Shown one piece after another: positions 1-5,630 of a stretch of DNA of 5,630 nucleotides; the first letter of the stretch is position 1, and each line of letters opens with the position of its first letter. Origin of the DNA: Bacteroidales bacterium (GTDB taxonomy: Bacteria > Bacteroidota > Bacteroidia > Bacteroidales > UBA932). Location of the stretch: positions 1 through 5,630 of the forward strand of contig JAFZLP010000086.1 of the NCBI GenBank assembly GCA_017551405.1, in the 5' to 3' direction. The position numbers and the translations under genes are program-made. Below the pieces are notes generated by a model. The model was not told where the DNA came from. It ran no database searches and saw nothing but the letters and a program-made list of their open reading frames with translations.

Positions 1-5
1 ATTCA

Positions 6-986
6 ATGAATTTCCGCAAAGCTGCCTCAGATGGCCTGAAAGGCTTCAGCATGGGCGCCGGCGTGTTCCCCGGCGTGTCCGCCGGCACCATCGCCCTCAT
101 GACCGGCATATTCCAGCCGCTCATCGATTCACTCAACGCTCTCCTCACCCTGTCGAACTGGAAGATGCTCTTCAAGGGCGACGTCAAGGGCTTCTGGAAA
201 GCCATCAACGGGCAGTTCCTGGTAGCCGTGGGAATCGGCATGGTGCTGGGCTTCCTCATCCTTGCAAGGGTGGTCAAATGGGCGCTCGACTACTATCCCA
301 TCCCGGCCTGGTCGTTCTTCTTCGGGCTCATCCTGGTGTCCACCATCTGGCTCCTGGCCGACATCAAGGACTGGAAATTCACCGACGTGCTGTGGCTTGC
401 CCTGGGCATAGGCATAGGCGTCTCGCTCTGCCTGATTAAGCATCCCGACCAGAACAACCCCAACACCGCGCTGTGGTACACCTTCCTCAGCGGGGCGCTT
501 GCGGTGTGCTCGATGATACTCCCCGGCATTGCCGGCAGTTTCATACTGGTGATGATGGGCAACTTCAATTACATGCTGGACGTGCTCAACGGCACCGTCT
601 CGCATGTGCTCGGAGGCTCAGGCGCGGCCCATTGGGGCCCCCTGCTGGTATTCGTAGTCGGCTGCGTTGTCGGGATAGTCGCCTTCTCGAAGATCCTCCA
701 CTGGCTGCTCGACAGGCACGGCAAGCCGACGATGCTGGTCCTCTTCGGCTTTGTGCTCGGCTTCCTGGTGGCCATCTGGCCCTGGGCCGACAAGGTGTCC
801 ATTGCCGCGGCGCAGCTGCGCCGTGCGGGCGATGTTGCCGGAGCCGAGGCTGTCAAGCTGCTCGGCATCGCTCCCCCGGACATGAGCCTCGACACCCAGA
901 TTCCCTGGGCGGCCGCGTTTTTCGTCATAGGCGCGGTGCTGGTCGCAGTGCTGGAAATATTCATCTCACGCAAGAAAAAAGCGTGA
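6..986 (+). CDS. DUF368 family membrane protein (probable undecaprenyl phosphate translocase, PopT-type)
   Basis: This is a 326-residue polytopic inner-membrane protein of the DUF368 family. Members of this family (PopT) have been implicated in flipping undecaprenyl phosphate back to the cytoplasmic face, so that the lipid carrier can be reused for peptidoglycan and surface glycans. The evidence is the duplicated family motif: FPGVSAGT at residues 21-28 near the N-terminus, and LPGIAGSF at 172-179 at the start of the second half. Hydrophobic segments lie near residues 70-90, 100-118, 127-145, 158-183, 210-230, 240-260 and 299-320. A soluble loop spans about 262-298, and the C-terminus is basic (SRKKKA). 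The start at 6 fits the usual family N-terminus, with a short amphipathic lead before the first motif. Only five bases precede it, so an upstream in-frame start cannot be excluded. No promoter or neighbour is visible to the left. The family call is firm; the transport role is transferred from homologues. Confidence 0.88.
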   Translation: MNFRKAASDGLKGFSMGAGVFPGVSAGTIALMTGIFQPLIDSLNALLTLSNWKMLFKGDVKGFWKAINGQFLVAVGIGMVLGFLILARVVKWALDYYPIPAWSFFFGLILVSTIWLLADIKDWKFTDVLWLALGIGIGVSLCLIKHPDQNNPNTALWYTFLSGALAVCSMILPGIAGSFILVMMGNFNYMLDVLNGTVSHVLGGSGAAHWGPLLVFVVGCVVGIVAFSKILHWLLDRHGKPTMLVLFGFVLGFLVAIWPWADKVSIAAAQLRRAGDVAGAEAVKLLGIAPPDMSLDTQIPWAAAFFVIGAVLVAVLEIFISRKKKA

Positions 987-1008
987 CGGCCCTGCAATTG
1001 CAGAGCCG
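987..1008 (-). terminator. Hairpin between convergent genes, probable terminator of the minus-strand operon
   Basis: CGGC at 987-990 pairs with GCCG at 1005-1008, and CTGC at 992-995 pairs with GCAG at 1000-1003, around an AATT loop (996-999). In plus-strand RNA the stem has a C-A mismatch (991/1004). In minus-strand RNA the same position is a U-G wobble, giving nine continuous pairs. A run of six Ts on the minus strand (980 down to 975) follows after a six-base spacer and lies inside the last lysine codons of the DUF368 gene. This arrangement favours termination of the minus-strand operon. The spacer makes it a non-canonical intrinsic terminator, and a role in ending the plus-strand transcript is less supported because no T-run follows on that side. 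Confidence 0.42.
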
Positions 1009-1035
1009 CCACAGTAATCGGGGGCAACAGCCCGG

Positions 1036-2112
1036 TTATGCCTTCGCAAGCAGTTCGGCCACTATCTTGCGCATTTCGGGATAGTTGTCCTCCATGCTGC
1101 GGAGCAGGGCCATCTGGCTGCGGGTGCGGACCAGGTTGTGCTCGGGGTATTTGATCTTGTAATAGACGTCGCCGTCGATGTAGTCCATCAGGAACCTGAG
1201 CACCTGCTCGTAGGTGATGTACAGCGGTGCGAACGCCATCCATTCCTTTTCGGATTCGCTCAGGGTAGCCTTCCTTTCCGACAGATAGCCGTCCATGTAG
1301 GCCTCGTACATGTCGAGCCTGATCCAGACCTTGGAATAGTCGGGATCGTCCTCGACGGTGTTGTTGGCATACGAGCGGATGGCATCGCCGACGTCGTTCA
1401 GGGAGGTGCTGCTCATCACGGTGTCGAGGTCGATTGCGCAGAGCACCTTACCGGTGGCCTTGTCGAAGAGGAAGTTGCTCAGCTTGGTGTCGTTGTGGGT
1501 GACGCGCATGGGCAGTACGCCGTCCTCGACCAGCTTCCAGAAGTCAAGCATCTCTTTGCGGCGGCCTTCGATGAAGGCGATTTCTTCGGTGAGGCCGTCG
1601 ATTCTGCCGGCCTTGTTGGCCTTCAGGGCCTCGTCCCACTGGACGAAACGCCAGCGGATGTTGTGGAAACCCTTGATGACCTCGGCGAGAGGCTTGTCGA
1701 AATCGGCGAGGAGCGCCTGGAAATGGCCTATGCCCAGACCGCCCTGGCGGGCCATGTCGGGAGTGGATGCAACGTCGTTGGTGACGGTGTCTTCAATGAA
1801 GAGGCACACTGCCCAGTATTCGCCGTCCGGGGTCTGGAAGTAGTATTTGCCGTCCGTGGTGGGGACCACCGTGAGCGTTTCGCGCAGCGGGTCCTGCACC
1901 TTTTTCTTGATGTGGGTGGTGACCGCCACGATATTGTCCATCATGGCCGGGACGTCCGGGAAGACAAACTTGTTCTTGCGCTGGAGTATGTACTTGTGCG
2001 GACCGTCGGTCTTCACCACGAAAGTGTCGTTGATGAAGCCGTCCCCGAGGGGCTTGACCTCGACAGCCTTGCCGTCAAGGGCGAAATGCCTGATGATGTC
2101 GATTGTGTCCAT
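1036..2112 (-). CDS. Phosphotransferase of the APH/choline kinase fold, probable N-acetylhexosamine 1-kinase
   Basis: This 358-residue cytoplasmic kinase has the aminoglycoside phosphotransferase fold. It resembles N-acetylhexosamine 1-kinases (NahK-like), which use ATP to turn GalNAc or GlcNAc into the 1-phosphate. Bacteroidota homologues are often labelled 'mucin desulfatase' (MdsC), a name inherited from gene context rather than chemistry. Visible motifs are an N-terminal glycine-rich GDGFINDT (23-30) followed by YILQR (41-45), the catalytic loop THNDTKLSN (205-213) with D208 as expected base and N213 as metal ligand, and the IDLDT metal-binding motif (227-231). There is no signal peptide. 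The ATG at 2112 lies four bases after the TAG of the glycosidase gene, so the two are surely cotranscribed and probably translationally coupled. No Shine-Dalgarno is seen. The downstream end converges on the DUF368 gene. The kinase fold is certain; the exact sugar substrate is inferred from motif similarity and from the GH109 partner. Confidence 0.85.
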   Translation of the reverse strand: MDTIDIIRHFALDGKAVEVKPLGDGFINDTFVVKTDGPHKYILQRKNKFVFPDVPAMMDNIVAVTTHIKKKVQDPLRETLTVVPTTDGKYYFQTPDGEYWAVCLFIEDTVTNDVASTPDMARQGGLGIGHFQALLADFDKPLAEVIKGFHNIRWRFVQWDEALKANKAGRIDGLTEEIAFIEGRRKEMLDFWKLVEDGVLPMRVTHNDTKLSNFLFDKATGKVLCAIDLDTVMSSTSLNDVGDAIRSYANNTVEDDPDYSKVWIRLDMYEAYMDGYLSERKATLSESEKEWMAFAPLYITYEQVLRFLMDYIDGDVYYKIKYPEHNLVRTRSQMALLRSMEDNYPEMRKIVAELLAKA

Positions 2113-2116
2113 GACG

Positions 2117-3493
2117 CTATTCTGCGAAAGCGAAGGAGAAACCGTTTATCTTCTTCCACTGGCCGCGGGTGAAGTCGGGAACCTCGACCGGTGCGCCGTC
2201 ATGCTCCATGGAGATGGCGGAAAGCTCGCCGATGCAGCACCATTCCGCGAGGTCGTAGACGTCCATGTCGAGCGGAAGGCCGTTGCGGAGGCAGTAGATG
2301 AGCCTGTAATCCATGATGAAGTCCATTCCGCCGTGGCCGCCGACCTGCTTTGCAAGGGCCTCGAGTTCAGGAGTGAGGATGGGACTGCGGTGCTGCTGCA
2401 TGAAGGCCTCGAGTTCTTCGCCCATGATGACCTTCTCACCCTGGAGGTTCTGATAGTCGATGGCGCCGCCGCCCATGGCCTCTTCGCGGAAGCAGAGCTG
2501 GCCTACGGGATACTTGCCGGCATAGCCGTCGGTACCTACCAGCTGATACATGCGGTTGTAGGGACGCGGGGTCATGACGTCGTGCTCGATGAGGATGGTC
2601 TTGCCGTTTTCGGTCTTGATCATGGTGGTGGAGACGTCGCCGTTGGCGAACTGGTCAGGATTGGCGAGACCCCTTGCTGCAACGTGCTTGGGGCCGTTGA
2701 AAGCCTTGGTGTCGAGGGCGACGAGGGTCTTGAGCCTGTCTCCGCGGTGAATGTTCAGAACCTGGCAGACGGGGCCGAAGCCGTGGGTGGGATAGACGTC
2801 GCCGCGGTGCTTCTGGTTGAAGTCGAGCCTCCAGTTGTTCCAGTATGCATCCCAGTAGGGATCGAGATTGTGGCAGTAGGCGCCTTCAGCGTGGACAACC
2901 TCGCCGAAGAGGCCTTCCTGTGCCATCTGCAGGGCGCTGAGCTCGAAGAAGTCGTAGCAGCAGTTCTCCAGGATCATGCAGTGCAGACGGGTCTTTTCCG
3001 CCATGTTCACGAGGGCCCAGCACTCTTCCAGGGAGTAAGCCGACGGCACTTCAATGGCCACGTGCTTTCCGTGCTCCATTGCATACAGTGCAACGGGAAC
3101 GTGATGCACCCAGTCGGTGCAGATGTAGACGAGGTCGACGTTGGGATCTTCACAGAGTTTCTTATATGCCTCCAGGTCGCCGCTGTATCCTGCAGCTGCG
3201 GGGAAACCGCGGTCGGCAAGGTCTTTCTGCGATTCTTCCACCCTTTCGGGCAGCACGTCGCAGAGCGCCGTGATCTGGACGCCGGGAACATAAGTGTAGC
3301 GTACGACTGCGTCGCCACCCCTCATGCCGAGGCCTACGAAGCCCACGCGGACAGTTTCAAGGGCGGGAGTGACAAGGCCGAGAACGTCGGTCTGACCGGC
3401 GGGACGCGGCGGGATTTCAGTCTTGATGGGACCTTTTTGGGCACAGGCTGCAAGCGCAAGTGCAGCCACGAAAAGCGAAAGAATCTTTTTCAT
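2117..3493 (-). CDS. GH109-like NAD-dependent alpha-N-acetylgalactosaminidase lipoprotein (Gfo/Idh/MocA family)
   Basis: This 458-residue exported enzyme belongs to the Gfo/Idh/MocA superfamily and looks like glycoside hydrolase family 109. That family removes terminal alpha-GalNAc (for example blood group A antigen) by an NAD+-dependent oxidation, elimination and re-reduction cycle. The signal peptide MKKILSLFVAALALAAC ends in a lipobox (LAAC, Cys17). No acidic residues follow the cysteine, so the Bacteroidota surface-export signal is absent and a periplasm-facing anchor is likely. The Rossmann domain has GLGMRG (54-59) and IEVPSAY (147-153). Family motifs follow: ENCCYD (176-181), HAEGAYCHNL (201-210), YPTHGFGPV (234-242, with Y234 and H237 likely in the active site), RPYNRMY (310-316) and GGHGGMDF (385-392). 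Length is near that of characterised GH109 enzymes. The ATG at 3493 is preferred because it supplies the complete lipoprotein signal. It is the first gene of an operon with the sugar kinase. An unrelated sugar oxidoreductase activity is the main alternative. Confidence 0.85.
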   Translation of the reverse strand: MKKILSLFVAALALAACAQKGPIKTEIPPRPAGQTDVLGLVTPALETVRVGFVGLGMRGGDAVVRYTYVPGVQITALCDVLPERVEESQKDLADRGFPAAAGYSGDLEAYKKLCEDPNVDLVYICTDWVHHVPVALYAMEHGKHVAIEVPSAYSLEECWALVNMAEKTRLHCMILENCCYDFFELSALQMAQEGLFGEVVHAEGAYCHNLDPYWDAYWNNWRLDFNQKHRGDVYPTHGFGPVCQVLNIHRGDRLKTLVALDTKAFNGPKHVAARGLANPDQFANGDVSTTMIKTENGKTILIEHDVMTPRPYNRMYQLVGTDGYAGKYPVGQLCFREEAMGGGAIDYQNLQGEKVIMGEELEAFMQQHRSPILTPELEALAKQVGGHGGMDFIMDYRLIYCLRNGLPLDMDVYDLAEWCCIGELSAISMEHDGAPVEVPDFTRGQWKKINGFSFAFAE

Positions 3494-3516
3494 GATATGC
3501 AGAGTTTATCCATCTA

Positions 3517-3524
3517 CAAATTTA
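3517..3524 (-). promoter_or_regulatory. Bacteroidota-type -7 promoter box for the glycosidase-kinase operon
   Basis: Read on the minus strand, the sequence is TAAATTTG, matching the Bacteroides -7 consensus TAnnTTTG. It lies 23 bases upstream of the glycosidase ATG, which would give a short leader of very roughly 18 bases. No convincing -33 TTTG box is seen at the usual distance; the expected position falls on the opposing -7 box. Confidence 0.5.
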
Positions 3525-3538
3525 GGCAATTATTTTAT

Positions 3539-3546
3539 TAAATTTG
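3539..3546 (+). promoter_or_regulatory. Bacteroidota-type -7 promoter box for cysS-xth
   Basis: TAAATTTG on the plus strand matches the Bacteroides -7 consensus TAnnTTTG. It ends 19 bases before the preferred cysS start at 3566. Transcription would begin near 3551, just after the alternative ATG at 3548, which argues against that earlier start. A clear -33 TTTG box is not present at the usual spacing. Confidence 0.5.
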
Positions 3547-3565
3547 CATGCTTTTACAAAACATT

Positions 3566-5095
3566 ATGCGCGACCTTTATCTTACCAACACCCTTTCCCG
3601 TACAAAACAGCTCTTCAAACCCGTAAACGAGGGCCATGTGGGCATGTATGTCTGCGGTCCCACCGTATACGGAGACGCCCATCTGGGCCATGCAAGGCCG
3701 GGAGTCACCTACGACGTGCTCTTCAAGCTCCTCAGGCACCTGGGTTACAAGGTGCGCTACGTGCGCAACATCACTGACGTCGGGCATCTCGAGCACGATG
3801 CCGACGAAGGGGAAGACAAAATAGCCAAGAAGGCCCGTCTCGAGCAGCTCGAGCCGATGGAGGTCGTGCAGAACTGCACTTTCCGCTACCACGAGGCCAT
3901 GCGCAAGCTCAACGTGGCGCCGCCGTCCATCGAACCGCGCGCGACCGGCCATATAGTCGAGCAGATCGAGGCGGTCAAGAAGATTCTCGACGCCGGCTAT
4001 GCCTATGTGGCCAACGGCAGCGTCTACTTCGACGTCGAAAAGTACAATAAGGATCACCACTACGGCATCCTCAGCGGCCGCACCCTCGACGCCACCCTCG
4101 AAGGCACCCGCGCGCTGGACGGGCAGTCCGACAAGAAGGCGCCGTACGATTTCGCCCTCTGGAAGAAGGCGGAGCCGCAGCATATCATGCACTGGCCCTC
4201 CCCCTGGAGCGAAGGCTTCCCGGGCTGGCATCTGGAGTGCTCCGTCATGGGCGAGAAATATCTCGGCAGGGAATTCGACATCCACGGGGGCGGCATAGAC
4301 CTCATGTTTCCCCACCACGAATGCGAGATCGCCCAGAATGTAGCCGAACGCGGCACCATGGGCGTGCGGTACTGGGTGCACAACAACATGATCACCATCA
4401 ACGGCCAGAAGATGGGCAAGAGCCTCGGGAACTTCATCACCCTTTCCGAGCTTTTCACCGGCTCGCATCCCAAGCTGGAGCGCGCCTACAGCCCCATGAC
4501 GGTCCGTTTCTTCATTCTCCAGGCCCATTACGGCGGCACGCTCGACTTCAGCAACGAGGCCCTGCAGGCCTCCGAAAAGGCATACAGGCGCGTGATGCAG
4601 GCCGCCAAGGACCTTTACGCCATGGCAGGCCGCAAGGAGCCCGTCCTCGCATACGGCGAGATGCCCACTGGGATTGCCCCCGACGCCTGCCCAGCCGGCG
4701 TTTCCCCGGAGGTGAAGGCCGTCTTCGACGGAATCTACGAGGCCCTCTGCGACGACATGAACACTCCCGTGGCCCTGTCGCAGGTATTCGAGGCCGTGCG
4801 CCTCATCAACTCCGCAAAAGCCGGCACCATCAAATTCTCCAAAGCCGACACCGACACCCTGGTGCAGCTGTTCGACGACGTAGTCTTCGGAGTGCTCGGC
4901 CTGGTAGACGAAGACGCCGCCGGCGGCGATTCCATGAAGGTCGTGGACGGCCTCATGCAGATGGTCCTGGAAGAGCGCGCAAAGGCCCGCGAAGAGAAGG
5001 ACTGGGCTCTGTCCGACCACATCCGCGATTCCCTCAAAGCACTGGGAATCAACGTGAAAGATACCAAGGACGGCGCCGAATGGACTCTGGAATGA
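3566..5095 (+). CDS. cysS: Cysteinyl-tRNA synthetase
   Basis: This class I aminoacyl-tRNA synthetase charges tRNA-Cys with cysteine in the cytoplasm. Counting from the start used here (509 residues), [16 protein letters not shown] carries the zinc ligand C30 and the HIGH signature as HLGH (39-42). The other zinc ligands fit C225 (LECS), H250 and E254 (PHHECE), and the KMSKS loop is KMGKS (282-286). The C-terminal part (about 380-509) is the helical DALR-type and anticodon-binding region, with the typical DDMNTP and a final WTLE. An upstream in-frame ATG at 3548 would add six residues (MLLQNI). I prefer 3566 because [12 protein letters not shown] matches the normal family N-terminus, the leader ACAAAACATT is A-rich as usual in this phylum, and the promoter box at 3539-3546 would start RNA after 3548. 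The stop overlaps the start of xth. Nothing appears truncated. Confidence 0.97.
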   Translation: MRDLYLTNTLSRTKQLFKPVNEGHVGMYVCGPTVYGDAHLGHARPGVTYDVLFKLLRHLGYKVRYVRNITDVGHLEHDADEGEDKIAKKARLEQLEPMEVVQNCTFRYHEAMRKLNVAPPSIEPRATGHIVEQIEAVKKILDAGYAYVANGSVYFDVEKYNKDHHYGILSGRTLDATLEGTRALDGQSDKKAPYDFALWKKAEPQHIMHWPSPWSEGFPGWHLECSVMGEKYLGREFDIHGGGIDLMFPHHECEIAQNVAERGTMGVRYWVHNNMITINGQKMGKSLGNFITLSELFTGSHPKLERAYSPMTVRFFILQAHYGGTLDFSNEALQASEKAYRRVMQAAKDLYAMAGRKEPVLAYGEMPTGIAPDACPAGVSPEVKAVFDGIYEALCDDMNTPVALSQVFEAVRLINSAKAGTIKFSKADTDTLVQLFDDVVFGVLGLVDEDAAGGDSMKVVDGLMQMVLEERAKAREEKDWALSDHIRDSLKALGINVKDTKDGAEWTLE

Positions 5096-5630
5096 CCAAA
5101 TTCATCAGCTGGAATGTGAACGGCCTGCGGGCCGTGGCGGGCAAAGGCTTCGCCGATATCTTCGTGGAGCTGGACGCCGATTTCTTCTGCCTGCAGGAAA
5201 CCAAGCTCCAGGCCGGGCAGATAGACCTCGAGTTCCCCGGATACACCTCTTACTGGAACTACGCCGAAAAGAAAGGCTACTCGGGAACGGCAATTTATAC
5301 GAGGCTGCAGCCGCTTTCCGTAAGCAACGGACTCGGCATCCCCGAGCACGACACCGAAGGACGCGTGATTACGCTCGAAATGCCCGATTACTACCTGGTG
5401 AACGTCTATACCCCCAATTCCCAGGACGGCCTGCGCCGGCTGGAATACCGCATGAGCTGGGAAGACGCCTTCAGGGCGCACCTGTGCGGCCTGGCTTCGC
5501 GCAAGGGCGTAATCGTCTGCGGCGACATGAACGTGGCCCACGAAGAGATCGACCTGAAGAACCCCGACACCAACCACTTCAACGCCGGCTTCTCCGACGA
5601 AGAGCGCGGCAAGATGACCGAGCTTCTCGC
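5092..5630 (+). CDS. xth: Exodeoxyribonuclease III (AP endonuclease), partial at the right edge
   Basis: The first 179 residues of an Xth/ExoA-type enzyme are present; the frame stays open to the window edge. The protein cuts DNA at abasic sites and degrades 3' ends in base-excision repair. Visible motifs of the endonuclease/exonuclease/phosphatase fold are WNVNGLR (7-13, with metal-side N8), LQETK (34-38, with metal-binding E36), YSGTAIYTR (63-71), EGRVI (89-93), YTPNS (106-110, with catalytic-side Y106), [12 protein letters not shown] (144-155, with D145 and N147) and NAGFSDEER (164-172). The family is usually about 250 residues, so the last third, with the final Asp and the SDH catalytic histidine, lies outside. 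The ATG at 5092 overlaps the cysS TGA as ATGA, which implies one mRNA and probably coupled translation. There is no obvious Shine-Dalgarno. The start gives the standard N-terminus [11 protein letters not shown], so it is well placed. Confidence 0.95.
   Translation, partial: MTKFISWNVNGLRAVAGKGFADIFVELDADFFCLQETKLQAGQIDLEFPGYTSYWNYAEKKGYSGTAIYTRLQPLSVSNGLGIPEHDTEGRVITLEMPDYYLVNVYTPNSQDGLRRLEYRMSWEDAFRAHLCGLASRKGVIVCGDMNVAHEEIDLKNPDTNHFNAGFSDEERGKMTELL

Noticed and set aside
1022..1033. Small hairpin GGGC-AACA-GCCC just after the kinase stop
   Set aside because: Only four base pairs with no T-run on either side; too weak to call as a terminator beyond the larger hairpin at 987-1008.
473..1084. 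A 203-codon plus-strand frame overlapping the DUF368 gene and running into the convergent gap
   Set aside because: The translation is arginine-, histidine- and glycine-rich, as expected from a shifted frame of GC-rich coding DNA, and the frame lies inside a well-supported gene.
1138..2172. A 344-codon plus-strand open frame antisense to the kinase
   Set aside because: It is register-aligned with the kinase codons and open for the same codon-usage reason; the sense product has complete kinase motifs.
1847..3541. A 564-codon open frame on the plus strand, antisense to the glycosidase gene and part of the kinase gene
   Set aside because: Over the glycosidase gene it is register-aligned with the sense codons, so its stops could arise only from sense codons TTA, CTA or TCA, which this GC-rich gene avoids. 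Its translation has no recognisable domain, while the sense strand has clear GH109 motifs.
3494..3565. Possible riboswitch, T-box or small RNA in the divergent gap upstream of cysS
   Set aside because: The gap is 72 bp and AT-rich, and the predicted leaders are under about 20 bases, leaving no room for a structured T-box or riboswitch.
3554..5020. A 488-codon minus-strand open frame antisense to cysS
   Set aside because: It is again register-aligned with sense codons. The cysS product is unmistakable and the antisense translation resembles no family I know.
4735..5577. A 280-codon minus-strand frame spanning the cysS-xth junction
   Set aside because: It crosses two well-supported plus-strand genes, changes composition along its length and has no family motif.

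Overview
The window looks like a chromosomal segment from a GC-rich member of the Bacteroidota, most likely an uncultured or gut-type Bacteroidales. Three things suggest this. The only AT-rich intergenic gap carries two TAAATTTG boxes that fit the Bacteroides -7 consensus TAnnTTTG. The gene starts have no clear Shine-Dalgarno sequence, and cysS has an A-rich leader instead. The cysteinyl-tRNA synthetase and the GH109-like lipoprotein also read like Bacteroidales proteins. I cannot fix the genus from sequence alone.

There are five protein genes in three transcription blocks. (1) At the left edge is a plus-strand DUF368 membrane protein, a family implicated in recycling undecaprenyl phosphate across the membrane. 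(2) Convergent to it, on the minus strand, is a tight two-gene operon. The upstream gene (2117-3493) encodes a GH109-type, NAD-dependent Gfo/Idh/MocA glycosidase with a lipoprotein signal. Four bases after its stop comes an APH-fold sugar kinase resembling N-acetylhexosamine 1-kinases (1036-2112). (3) Divergent from that operon, on the plus strand, is cysS. It overlaps by ATGA with an exodeoxyribonuclease III gene (xth) that runs off the right edge.

The minus-strand operon is the most biologically coherent part. The glycosidase would release alpha-linked N-acetylgalactosamine (blood group A or mucin-type glycans) in the periplasm, and the kinase would phosphorylate the anomeric carbon of the imported sugar. 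This reads as a small host-glycan salvage unit. The cysS-xth pair is housekeeping: tRNA charging and base-excision repair.

Non-coding DNA is scarce. There is a 49-bp convergent gap (987-1035) with a hairpin that pairs better in minus-strand RNA, and a 72-bp divergent gap (3494-3565) with face-to-face promoter boxes. I found no RNA genes, mobile elements, CRISPR arrays or insertion sequences. I do not see a clearly new biological system. The most unusual points are the Sec/lipoprotein signal on an NAD-requiring glycosidase and the mirrored overlapping promoters.
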